Of a stretch of DNA of 64,000 bases, positions 7,835-16,337 are shown in pieces. Made by a program: the position numbers and the translations under genes. Numbering within the stretch: position 1 is the first letter of the stretch; every line of letters starts with the position of its first letter. Source of the stretch: Romboutsia maritimum (GTDB lineage Bacteria > Bacillota > Clostridia > Peptostreptococcales > Peptostreptococcaceae); NCBI RefSeq assembly GCF_002251085.2, contig NZ_NOJZ02000005.1:1-64000 (forward strand). Direction: 5' to 3'. The notes beneath the pieces are model-generated. The model did not search any database, was not told the DNA's origin, and saw nothing but the letters and a program-made list of their open reading frames with translations.

Positions 7835-10060
7835 ATGAATTTAGATACATTAAATCCTGCCCAGAGAGAAGCAGTAGAAAAGACGGATGGCCCCGTTCTT
7901 ATACTTGCTGGGGCTGGATCAGGAAAAACTAGAGTTTTAACGACTAGAATAGCACACCTTATGGAAGATAAAGGAGTGCAAGCTACAAACATATTAGCAA
8001 TAACATTTACAAATAAAGCGGCTAATGAAATGAGAGAAAGAGTAGAAGAAACAATTCCAGGTGCGAATACTAAAGAAATGTGGATAAGCACATTCCACTC
8101 TTGTTGTGTACGTATACTGAGAAAAGATATAAATAGAATCGGATATAATAGAAGTTTTGTTATATATGATAGTGGTGACCAAATAACGCTAGTAAAGGAT
8201 TGCCTTAAGGAATTAAATTTAAGTGATAAGGTATTTGAACCAAAGTCAGTTATAAGTGCAATTTCAGGAGCTAAAGATAAATTGTATAATCCAAAACAGT
8301 TTAAAGCAATACACTTATCAGACAATAGAATGAGTAAAATAGCAGATATATATGCATTATATCAAGATCGTTTAAAAAGAAATAGTGCATTAGACTTTGA
8401 TGATTTAATATATAAGACTGTTGAGTTATTTAAAGAAGAAAAAGAAGTATTAGATTTTTATAGAAGTAGATTTAAATATATAATGGTAGATGAATATCAA
8501 GATACAAGTAAAGCTCAATATGAGTTAATAAAGGTATTAGCAAAAGAACATCAAAATATATGCGTAGTTGGAGATGATGACCAAAGTATATATGGATGGA
8601 GAGGTGCTGATATAAGAAACATACTTGAATTTGAAAAAGACTATGATGATGTTCATACTGTTAAACTAGAGCAAAATTATAGATCTACTCAGATTATACT
8701 AGATGCAGCTAATACAGTTATATCAAATAATATAGAGAGAAAAAGAAAGAAACTTTGGAGTGAGAAAAAAGAAGGAGAGCTTATAAAAATACAACTTTCT
8801 GACAATGAAGTAGATGAAGCTGATTTTATAGCAGATACAATAGCAAGAGTAGCAAGAAGAGATAGAAGGCCATACAAAGATTTTGCGGTTTTATACAGAG
8901 CTAATGCACAGGCCCGTTCTATAGAGGATGCTTTAAATAGAAGCCAGATACCATATAACATATATGGAGGAACTAAGTTCTATGAAAGAAAAGAAATAAA
9001 AGACTTAGTTGCATATTTAAGAGTAATACAAAATCCACAAGATGATATATCGCTAAAAAGGATAATAAATGTACCTAGAAGAGGTATAGGTCTTAGAACT
9101 ATAGAAAAAATAGAAGATAGAGCTAGTTTAAAACAAGAAAGTATATATTCAGTTCTTATAGATATTGATACGAACTCTGATATATCAACAAAAGCAAGAG
9201 CAAGTATAAGTGGATTTGTGGATATAATTGGAACACTTAGAACAATATCTACAGTATATCCTGTTAGTAAATTAATAGAAAAAGTACTAGATACGACAGG
9301 ATATTTAGACGAACTTGAAAAAGATAAGAGTGAAGACTCACAAGATAGAATAGACAATTTAAAAGAGTTTATATCTATAGCACTAGAATTTGAACAAAAT
9401 AATGAGGAAAAAGATTTACAAACATTTTTAACTAGTGTAGCTCTTACATCAGAGCAAAGTAATGATGAAGAAAATGATAAAGTATCTCTTATGACTATTC
9501 ATACATCTAAAGGATTGGAATTCCCAGTTGTATTTTTAACAGGTATGGAAGAAGGATTATTCCCTATATCTAGAGCTGTAAGATCTATGAATGATTCTGA
9601 GATTGAAGAAGAAAGAAGACTTTGTTATGTTGGAATAACTAGAGCTAAAGAAGAATTATTTATGACACTTACTAAAAAAAGAACTTTATATGGAAAGACA
9701 AATCCTTCTATAGCATCTAGATTTATGGAAGAATTGCCATTAGAGTGTATAGAGAAGCTTAATAAAATGGAAAAAGAATTAACTTATTCAAAAGCAAATT
9801 ATAATATACTTGATAAGTATACAAAAAAATATATGAATAATGTGAATAAGTCTACGGTAGCTACAAATGTAAAGGCTACTATAAAAGATAGCCAAAAAGA
9901 AACTGATATAGACGATATAAAATTAGGTAGCAAGGTACATCATCCTAAGTTTGGAATTGGAACTGTAGTTGCTATGGTAGGAACAGATGTTACGATAGCA
10001 TTTGATCAACAAGGAATTAAAAAAATAAATAAAGAGTATACAACACTAGATTTATTGTAA
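7835..10060 (+). CDS. pcrA: ATP-dependent DNA helicase PcrA (UvrD/Rep family)
   Basis: A 741-residue superfamily 1A helicase that unwinds DNA in repair and replication-fork maintenance. The motifs run in order: Walker A GAGSGKT near residue 30, TFTNKAANEM, VDEYQDTS, GDDDQSIYGWRGAD, EQNYRST, and late motifs TIHTSKGLEFPVVFL and YVGITRAKEEL. The C-terminal tail (KLGSKVHHPKFGIGTVV) is the Tudor-like, RNA-polymerase-contacting domain of PcrA rather than Rep. An aggagg site precedes ATG. Length is normal for the family; no ligA lies downstream, unlike in Bacillus. Confidence 0.96.
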   Translation: MNLDTLNPAQREAVEKTDGPVLILAGAGSGKTRVLTTRIAHLMEDKGVQATNILAITFTNKAANEMRERVEETIPGANTKEMWISTFHSCCVRILRKDINRIGYNRSFVIYDSGDQITLVKDCLKELNLSDKVFEPKSVISAISGAKDKLYNPKQFKAIHLSDNRMSKIADIYALYQDRLKRNSALDFDDLIYKTVELFKEEKEVLDFYRSRFKYIMVDEYQDTSKAQYELIKVLAKEHQNICVVGDDDQSIYGWRGADIRNILEFEKDYDDVHTVKLEQNYRSTQIILDAANTVISNNIERKRKKLWSEKKEGELIKIQLSDNEVDEADFIADTIARVARRDRRPYKDFAVLYRANAQARSIEDALNRSQIPYNIYGGTKFYERKEIKDLVAYLRVIQNPQDDISLKRIINVPRRGIGLRTIEKIEDRASLKQESIYSVLIDIDTNSDISTKARASISGFVDIIGTLRTISTVYPVSKLIEKVLDTTGYLDELEKDKSEDSQDRIDNLKEFISIALEFEQNNEEKDLQTFLTSVALTSEQSNDEENDKVSLMTIHTSKGLEFPVVFLTGMEEGLFPISRAVRSMNDSEIEEERRLCYVGITRAKEELFMTLTKKRTLYGKTNPSIASRFMEELPLECIEKLNKMEKELTYSKANYNILDKYTKKYMNNVNKSTVATNVKATIKDSQKETDIDDIKLGSKVHHPKFGIGTVVAMVGTDVTIAFDQQGIKKINKEYTTLDLL

Positions 10061-10072
10061 AGTTAATATATT

Positions 10073-10119
10073 GGAGGCTGTTTTTAAATTGAATTTTTGA
10101 TTTGAAAACAGCTCCTTTT
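10073..10119 (+). terminator. Terminator after pcrA
   Basis: ggaggctgttttt pairs with gaaaacagctcc (one bulge) and is followed by tttt. The T tract is short, so efficiency is uncertain. Confidence 0.6.
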
Positions 10120-10145
10120 AAATATAAAAGGAGGTTAGAAATATA

Positions 10146-11441
10146 ATGAAAAAAGAATTTGCAAAGAATCTTATAGAGTACATATATAATAGCCCAACAT
10201 CATTTCATGCAGTTGAAACATCTAAAAATCTTTTAGAAAAACAAGGATTTAAAAAATTAGAATTGGATAAAAAGTGGAGTTTAAATATAGGTGAAAAATA
10301 TTATATAACAAAGAATTCATCAGCATTAGTTGCCTTTGTAATAAATTCAGATAATGTAGAGAGTGAAGGCTTTAGAATAGTAAGTTCACATTCAGATTCA
10401 CCTACATTTAGAATAAAACCAAATCCAGAAATAGTAAGTGAAAATACATATTTAAAGTTAAATACAGAATGTTATGGTGGACCAATATTAAATACCTGGT
10501 TAGATAGACCTCTAGGGATTGCAGGAAGAGTAGTTGTAAAAGGTAGTGATATATTAAAACCGAAAGAGAAAATAGTAAATTTAAATAAACCTGTATGTAT
10601 AATACCGAATGTTGCAATACATTTAAATAGAGATGTAAATGAAGGATATAAATTAAATAAGCAAGATGATATGTTACCATTGATTGGTTTATTAAATGAA
10701 ACTTTAGAACAAGATGAATTTTTATTAAAGGAAATATCAAAACATTTAAATATTGATGTTCAAGATATCTTAGATTTTGATTTATTTTTATATGAATTTG
10801 AAAAAGGAAGCTTTATAGGTATAAATGAAGAATTTATATCTAGTTCAAGATTGGATAATTTATCTATGGCTCATGCTAGTTTAAATGCAATTATAAATTC
10901 AAAAGGAAGCAAAGGTATTAATGTTGTTTCTATATTTGATAATGAAGAAGTAGGTAGTTCTACTAAGCAAGGTGCAGATTCTAATATGCTATTAAATATA
11001 TTAGAGAGAATTTGCCTATCTTTAGGAAAAGATAGGGAAGAATTTTTTACTTCTATATATTCTTCATTTATGATATCTGCAGACTTAGCTCATGCAGTTC
11101 ATCCAAATATAACTAAAAAACATGACCCTACTAATAGACCAGTTATGGGAAAAGGACCTGTAATAAAAATAAATGCAAATCAATCTTATACTAGTGATGG
11201 ATATTCTATATCTGTTTATAAAAATATATGCAAAGAATCTAATGTAGAGTATCAAGAGTTTGTAAATAGATCAGATCAAAGAGGTGGAAGTACTATAGGA
11301 CCAATATCTTCTACTCACTTAGATATACCTTCTGTGGACGTAGGAAGCCCAATATTAGCGATGCATTCTATAAGAGAGTTGGCAAGTGTAGAAGACCATT
11401 ATAATATATATAAGACATTTAATAAATTTTATGAAATATAG
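10146..11441 (+). CDS. apeB: M18-family aminopeptidase
   Basis: A 431-residue cytosolic metallo-aminopeptidase of family M18 (aspartyl aminopeptidase type), removing N-terminal, often acidic, residues. Metal and active-site motifs visible: HSDSPTFRIKP near residue 82, ISSSRLDNLSMAH, SIFDNEEVGSS (catalytic Glu pair), SADLAHAVHPN and the C-terminal STHLDIPSVDVGSPILAMHS. Length agrees with the family. The start follows an aaggaggt site. The patatin-like gene begins 16 bases downstream, so they probably form a two-gene unit. Confidence 0.93.
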   Translation: MKKEFAKNLIEYIYNSPTSFHAVETSKNLLEKQGFKKLELDKKWSLNIGEKYYITKNSSALVAFVINSDNVESEGFRIVSSHSDSPTFRIKPNPEIVSENTYLKLNTECYGGPILNTWLDRPLGIAGRVVVKGSDILKPKEKIVNLNKPVCIIPNVAIHLNRDVNEGYKLNKQDDMLPLIGLLNETLEQDEFLLKEISKHLNIDVQDILDFDLFLYEFEKGSFIGINEEFISSSRLDNLSMAHASLNAIINSKGSKGINVVSIFDNEEVGSSTKQGADSNMLLNILERICLSLGKDREEFFTSIYSSFMISADLAHAVHPNITKKHDPTNRPVMGKGPVIKINANQSYTSDGYSISVYKNICKESNVEYQEFVNRSDQRGGSTIGPISSTHLDIPSVDVGSPILAMHSIRELASVEDHYNIYKTFNKFYEI

Positions 11442-11456
11442 AGAGGAGATTTTGTT

Positions 11457-12221
11457 ATGAAGATAGGATTATGCCTTTCAGGCGGTGGAGCAAAGGGCTC
11501 ATATCAAGCAGGAGTTATAAAAGCGTTAAATGAAAGAGGAATAAATAAATTCCATTCAATATCAGGAACATCAATAGGTGCTATTAATGGTTATTTTATA
11601 TTCACAGAAAATGTTGAAAACTTAGAAAAAATGTGGATAAACTTAGAATCAAATGGTGAAAACGATACCAAAATAGTTGATAACACTGTGGATAATTCTC
11701 AAGTTATTGAAAATTTAAGTGTTATTAAAGATAATTCTAATAAGAAAATTAATTTTTATGTTAATTATGTTGAAGTAGAAAATAGCATAATGAAAGAAAA
11801 AGTAGAAAATTTATGTAATCTAGATAAAGATGAAGCACTAAATAGGATAAAATATAGCTCTTTGTTACCTTTTAACCCTAATTATACAGGTAGTGTAAGT
11901 GAACAATTTAAGAAAGATTTAAAAGAAGGTTTATATAACGGATATAAGCTAGATGGGGGCTTATTAAGAAATACATTAATTCAACCATTAATTGAGGATA
12001 ATGTGGATAAAATCATTATAATATCCACTAGATATGATTACAATTTACCTAGAGATATAAAAGGACAGTATGACGAAAATAATATAATTATAGTAAGACC
12101 TAAAACTATTTTTAGTAGAAAAGACACACTTAGATTTGAAAATGAATTCTGTAATGAACTGTTTGAAGAAGGATATGAAATAGGTAAAAATATAGAAATA
12201 AACATAAATAAATCTATGTAA
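11457..12221 (+). CDS. Patatin-like phospholipase family protein
   Basis: A 254-residue patatin-type acyl hydrolase. The oxyanion motif SGGGAKGSYQ (residues 8-17), the nucleophile elbow GTSIG with its serine near residue 39, and the partner aspartate in LDGGLL near residue 167 form the Ser-Asp dyad. No signal peptide, so probably cytosolic or peripheral on the membrane. It is co-oriented with, and 16 bases behind, the aminopeptidase. Substrate unknown; family members cleave phospholipids or other acyl esters. Confidence 0.85.
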   Translation: MKIGLCLSGGGAKGSYQAGVIKALNERGINKFHSISGTSIGAINGYFIFTENVENLEKMWINLESNGENDTKIVDNTVDNSQVIENLSVIKDNSNKKINFYVNYVEVENSIMKEKVENLCNLDKDEALNRIKYSSLLPFNPNYTGSVSEQFKKDLKEGLYNGYKLDGGLLRNTLIQPLIEDNVDKIIIISTRYDYNLPRDIKGQYDENNIIIVRPKTIFSRKDTLRFENEFCNELFEEGYEIGKNIEININKSM

Positions 12222-12245
12222 ATAAATACAATAATATCAAAAACA

Positions 12246-12274
12246 TTGAATAAACTGCTAAATGTTAGTATAAT
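12246..12274 (+). promoter_or_regulatory. Promoter of the P-loop NTPase gene
   Basis: TTGAAT (12246-12251) and TATAAT (12269-12274) with a 17-base spacer, 50 bases before the start codon. Confidence 0.7.
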
Positions 12275-12323
12275 ATAAAGGTTCGTTAATATGAGAAAAT
12301 AATATATGGAGTTGATTATAAAT

Positions 12324-12911
12324 ATGGCAACTAAAAGAATAGCAGTTTTAGGTGGACCAAGATGTGGTAAAACTACATTAATACAACATTTATATGTTGA
12401 AATGAAAATTGCAGGACTGAATCCAGGATATGCATTAGAATATTCTACTGAATATCTAAAGGATAAAGGAATGATAGAAACTATATCTGAGCAATATGGT
12501 ATTTATCTAGGACAAAAAAAATTAGAAGATGAATTATCTGTATTTGATTACGCCCTTACAGATTATGCTACTTTTGTACCATACATATACGGTAGATTTA
12601 TGTTAGGTAATAAAACTAGAACTAAAAAAGAAATACAAATCCTTAAAGATTTATATTGTTTAGCTATAGAGGATGTACAAAACTACGATATGATAATATA
12701 TGTTCCAAGAGAATTTGGATATGTACAAGATGGAGTAAGATGGCAAGCAGAAGATGTAGCACTTCAAATAGATAATGCTATATTAAACTTCTTACAATCA
12801 GAAAATATAAAATATGTAGAGGTTAAAGGATCAACTAAAGAAAGAGCTAAGGAAATACTACAATTATTAGATATTGATTATAAAGAAACAGAACAATTAG
12901 ATGAACAATAA
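12324..12911 (+). CDS. P-loop ATP/GTP-binding protein (AAA_28/NadR-like)
   Basis: A 195-residue P-loop NTPase. Walker A GGPRCGKTT lies at the N-terminus (MATKRIAVLGGPRCGKTT). Later text such as EYSTEYLKDKG and DMIIYVPREFGY recalls the NadR-kinase/AAA_28 group of small nucleotide-binding proteins. ATG 12324 is preferred because ggag lies 12 bases upstream; an in-frame ATG at 12306 would add six residues without a good site. The actual substrate cannot be stated. It has its own promoter and terminator. Confidence 0.65.
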   Translation: MATKRIAVLGGPRCGKTTLIQHLYVEMKIAGLNPGYALEYSTEYLKDKGMIETISEQYGIYLGQKKLEDELSVFDYALTDYATFVPYIYGRFMLGNKTRTKKEIQILKDLYCLAIEDVQNYDMIIYVPREFGYVQDGVRWQAEDVALQIDNAILNFLQSENIKYVEVKGSTKERAKEILQLLDIDYKETEQLDEQ

Positions 12912-12913
12912 AG

Positions 12914-12947
12914 ATAAGTTACTATTTAATATAGTAGCTTATTTTTA
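12914..12947 (+). terminator. Terminator after the P-loop NTPase gene
   Basis: A 12-base-pair stem (ataagttactat / atagtagcttat, one G-T) followed by ttttt. Confidence 0.75.
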
Positions 12948-13041
12948 GCTTATTTTTTTATTTTGTGAGATTTTTATATAACTTAGTATATAATATATAT
13001 GAAGAATACATAAATAGATAAGAATGGAAAGGAAGATTAAA

Positions 13042-13566
13042 ATGGAAACTAAAAACGCAATAGTAACGATAGAAATGGAAAACGGTAAGAAAATAGTGAT
13101 GGAGTTATATCCAAATATAGCTCCAAATACTGTTAAGAACTTTGTAACATTAGTACAAAGTGGATTTTATAATTCAGTAACATTCCACAGAGTAATAGAA
13201 GGATTTATGCTACAAGGAGGATGCCCAGATGGAACAGGAATGGGTGGTCCAGGTTATGCTATAAAAGGTGAATTCAGAGGTAATGGTTTTACAAATAATT
13301 TAAAACATGAAAGAGGAGTTATATCTATGGCAAGAACAATGGCTCCAAATTCAGCTGGATCTCAATTCTTTATAATGCATAAAAATTCACCACATTTAGA
13401 TGGACAATATGCAGGATTTGGTAGAGTAATAGAAGGAATAGATGTTGTTGATGAAATAGCTAAAGTAGCTACAGATAGAATGGATAAACCTAAAACTGAG
13501 CAAAAAATGAAAGAAGTTACAGTAGAGACTTTTGGGGTAGATTATTCAGACGTTGAAAAAATGTAA
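13042..13566 (+). CDS. Peptidyl-prolyl cis-trans isomerase, cyclophilin type
   Basis: A 174-residue single-domain cyclophilin, the prolyl isomerase that assists protein folding. Active-site text is intact: VTFHRVIEGFMLQGGCP (with the catalytic Arg), SMARTMAPNSAGSQFFI and HLDGQYAGFGRVIEG. No signal peptide, so cytosolic. ATG 13042 is chosen because an aaggaag site lies 8 bases upstream; the upstream in-frame ATG at 13024 lacks one. Length is typical of bacterial cytoplasmic cyclophilins. Confidence 0.93.
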   Translation: METKNAIVTIEMENGKKIVMELYPNIAPNTVKNFVTLVQSGFYNSVTFHRVIEGFMLQGGCPDGTGMGGPGYAIKGEFRGNGFTNNLKHERGVISMARTMAPNSAGSQFFIMHKNSPHLDGQYAGFGRVIEGIDVVDEIAKVATDRMDKPKTEQKMKEVTVETFGVDYSDVEKM

Positions 13567-13745
13567 TCAAAAATGGATATTATATCCTATTTACATTATA
13601 GTAAATTTAATTTACAATAGTAGATGCAATAAATCCTAAAACACAATAGATATATATTAATTAAATGTAAATAATTTAAACCATATCATTTATAACACAC
13701 CAGGTAATTTGGTAGAATTAAATTAATTTTTTTAATTAATAAAAT

Positions 13746-13774
13746 AAGGAAGGTATCCACCTTCCTTTTTTTAT
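13746..13774. terminator. Bidirectional terminator between cyclophilin gene and ppaC
   Basis: A perfect 9-base-pair stem (aaggaaggt / accttcctt) with loop atcc. It has a T run on the plus side and an A-rich flank that gives a T run on the minus side, so it can end both convergent transcripts. Confidence 0.85.
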
Positions 13775-13781
13775 TAATATA

Positions 13782-15377
13782 TTATAAATTTTTAATTGCA
13801 TTAGTAAGGTTAGGAACTAGTTGTTTCTTTCTAGAAACTACACCTTCAGCAAATACACCTTGAGAAGCATCCACTTTAAATGATTCAGATATAACCTTAT
13901 CTTCAGCTTTGTATATTAGATAAGAACCTTCCTTTATTATATCTGTTATTGCAAGAACTAACATATCATAATCAGTACTATTTATATAAGATAGGAATTC
14001 ATCTTTTTTAGCAAATATAGAGTCAATGTCTAATGTAAATACTTGACCTATACCTACTCTCTTACCGCTCATGTTAAATTCTTTAAAGTCCATGTTTACT
14101 ATTTCTTCTATGCTAAATTCATCTAAAGATGTACCAGCTTTAAACATTTCCATTCCATATTGTTCCATATTAACTTTAGCAATTTTACTTAACTCTTCGC
14201 AAGCTAACTTATCCATTTCAGTAGTTGTTGGAGATTTGAAAATTAATGTATCTGATAATATAGCTGATAATAGTAGTCCAGCTATTTCATAAGGTATTTC
14301 TACATTATTTTCTTTGAACATTTTGTAAATTACAGTACAACTACATCCTACAGGCATAACTCTAAAAGACATAGGAACGTCAGTAACTATACCACCGATT
14401 TTATGATGATCAACTACTTCTACTATATTAGCTTGTTCTATACCATCTGCACTTTGAGCATATTCATTATGATCAACTAAAACAACATTTTTCTTAGTTG
14501 GATTTAGAAGGTGACTTCTAGAAACTAATCCTAAGAATTTATTATTATCATCAACAACAGGATAAGATCTAAAGTTTGTATCTAACATAATTTCTTTGAT
14601 GTCATCTGCATAATCATTTTTATTGAAAATTATTAAGTTTTCATTAGATATTATACTTTCTAAGTAATTACATTGATTTATTATATTAGAAGCTTTATAA
14701 GTATCACAATCTACAGATATTACAGATACTTTATTTTGTTTAGCAAGAGCTAATAAATTATCTGATAATTTTGTGTTGCCAGTTAATATTAAAAGTTTAA
14801 CTTTTGTATCTATAGCATATTCTATAGTATCATATCTATCACCAACTATAGCTATGTCACCTTCTGATAGAAGATCTACAATAGTGTCCATACCAAATGA
14901 TAAAGTTACAACTCTACCTGATATATTTTCATCACAATTAACAAGTACTGAACCATTAAGATTTTTGCATATATTTGATAGAGATGTATGTACAGTACTA
15001 AAATGTTGATGAAGTAAGCTTTGAGCTATTTCCTTCATAGTGATTATTCCTACGAAATTTTCTTCATTAGAAACTACAGGTAATGTTTTAACATTTTTTT
15101 CAGTCATTAAATTGTAAGCCTCTAATATTGAAGAATTAGGATTTAAAGGAACCACTTTATCGTAACTTAAATCCTTAACTTGTATTTTTACGTTATCTAA
15201 AACCTTAGGTCCATCTACTTTAAAATAATCTAAAGCAAATTTTGCCTCTTTTCTTATATCTCCTAGAGCGTAAGCAGTAGCATTTTCACCTAATTGATTT
15301 TTTAGGTATGCTAACGAAATTGAAGAGCATATTGAATCTGTATCTGGATTCTTATGCCCGAAAACTAATAATGTCAT
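13782..15377 (-). CDS. ppaC: Manganese-dependent inorganic pyrophosphatase with CBS/DRTGG insert
   Basis: A 531-residue family II pyrophosphatase hydrolysing PPi to phosphate. The DHH core opens with VFGHKNPDTDS and continues with the metal motif VEVVDHHKIGG; the DHHA2 domain closes the protein. Between DHH motifs lie a CBS pair (about residues 70-180 and 250-305) split by a DRTGG domain, the regulatory form in which adenine nucleotides modulate activity. The start at 15377 (MTLLVFGHKN) follows a gaaaggag site; 14 extra upstream residues in the open frame are not needed. Transcribed alone on the minus strand. Confidence 0.93.
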   Translation of the reverse strand: MTLLVFGHKNPDTDSICSSISLAYLKNQLGENATAYALGDIRKEAKFALDYFKVDGPKVLDNVKIQVKDLSYDKVVPLNPNSSILEAYNLMTEKNVKTLPVVSNEENFVGIITMKEIAQSLLHQHFSTVHTSLSNICKNLNGSVLVNCDENISGRVVTLSFGMDTIVDLLSEGDIAIVGDRYDTIEYAIDTKVKLLILTGNTKLSDNLLALAKQNKVSVISVDCDTYKASNIINQCNYLESIISNENLIIFNKNDYADDIKEIMLDTNFRSYPVVDDNNKFLGLVSRSHLLNPTKKNVVLVDHNEYAQSADGIEQANIVEVVDHHKIGGIVTDVPMSFRVMPVGCSCTVIYKMFKENNVEIPYEIAGLLLSAILSDTLIFKSPTTTEMDKLACEELSKIAKVNMEQYGMEMFKAGTSLDEFSIEEIVNMDFKEFNMSGKRVGIGQVFTLDIDSIFAKKDEFLSYINSTDYDMLVLAITDIIKEGSYLIYKAEDKVISESFKVDASQGVFAEGVVSRKKQLVPNLTNAIKNL

Positions 15378-15510
15378 TTTAAATACTCCTTTCATAAAAA
15401 AATAACTAAAAATTAACAAATGTTAATTAGAAATTACATTAAAAGCATATATTGGTTTGAAACCAATAAAATATTATATGAGAAATATTATATCAAAAGG
15501 AGGAAACGAT

Positions 15511-16107
15511 TTGTTACAAAAACGAAAAAAATTTAATAAAGTAACTGTATTATTGCCAATTATTTTATTAGTCATAACTGCAACATATATAAGTATTAAG
15601 TTAAAATCAGAAAAAAATTTATATGAAGACAACACGAGGGTAATAGATACTATAAGTCAAGTTTTAGATTTAAATACAGTAAAATATAACTATAGTAATA
15701 TAGTAACAGTTAAAAAGGATAAAAGCATAAATGACTTTAAAATACCTTTCACAGAAAAATCATTTATTATTAAATATAATGGAACTATAAATGGAGGAAT
15801 TAAACCAGAGGATATAAAGGTAATAAAAAACACGGGAACTAAAATATATATAGACGTTAAACAGTGTAGAATATTAGACCATTATATAGATGATAAAAAT
15901 ATGTATGTATATGATGTTAAAAATTCAATATTTAATAAGGTTCAAGTACAAGAAGTATTAAAAGATTTAAATAAATATAAACAGGATTATGAAAAGAAAA
16001 TAGTAAATGAAGGATTTATGGATGAAGTAAAAAGTAATACTAAATCTAGTTTAGAAAATTTACTAAAAAATATGGGATATAAAGAAGTGGTTGTTAGTTT
16101 TAAATAA
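15511..16107 (+). CDS. Membrane-anchored DUF4230-type protein
   Basis: A 198-residue protein with one N-terminal membrane anchor (about residues 10-30) and an extracytoplasmic domain. The pattern (NYSNIVTVKKDK, IPFTEKSFIIKYNGTINGGI, then a helical DYEKKIVNEGFM segment) fits DUF4230, whose function is not known. The start is taken as TTG at 15511 because an aaaggagg site ends 8 bases before it; an ATG-started frame at 15457 would place that site inside the gene. It is divergent from ppaC. Confidence 0.7.
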   Translation: MLQKRKKFNKVTVLLPIILLVITATYISIKLKSEKNLYEDNTRVIDTISQVLDLNTVKYNYSNIVTVKKDKSINDFKIPFTEKSFIIKYNGTINGGIKPEDIKVIKNTGTKIYIDVKQCRILDHYIDDKNMYVYDVKNSIFNKVQVQEVLKDLNKYKQDYEKKIVNEGFMDEVKSNTKSSLENLLKNMGYKEVVVSFK

Positions 16108-16133
16108 TACATAAAATAATTTTAAAAGTATTT

Positions 16134-16175
16134 AAAAAGCCAATCTAGTAAATAATATTTACAGATAGGCTTTTT
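16134..16175 (+). terminator. Terminator after the DUF4230-type gene
   Basis: aaaaagccaatct and the inner taaat pair with attta and agataggcttttt, with one mismatch and one bulge, followed by more T residues. Confidence 0.75.
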
Positions 16176-16221
16176 GTTTTTTGACGAAGAAAAAATATTG
16201 ATAAAAAAATAACAATATATA

Positions 16222-16283
16222 TTGACATACTTAAGGAGATAATATATTATCAAGATATAATAATATTGTTAAAAAACTAACAC
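16222..16283 (+). promoter_or_regulatory. adhE promoter with Rex-like operator
   Basis: A strong promoter: TTGACA (16222-16227) and TATTAT (16245-16250), 17 bases apart. Just downstream, ttgttaaaaaactaacac at 16266-16283 matches the clostridial Rex consensus TTGTTAA-N4-TTAACAA perfectly in the left half and at 5 of 7 positions in the right half. Rex represses adhE in other clostridia when NADH/NAD is low, so redox control is a reasonable inference. Confidence 0.65.
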
Positions 16284-16337
16284 AAAATTCATATAAATTA
16301 TAAAATATATAAATTATAAAAATAGGAGAAATAAGAT

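Noticed and set aside
7807-8325. Minus-strand open frame of 172 codons within pcrA
   Set aside because: Lies entirely antisense to helicase motifs of pcrA; no credible protein.
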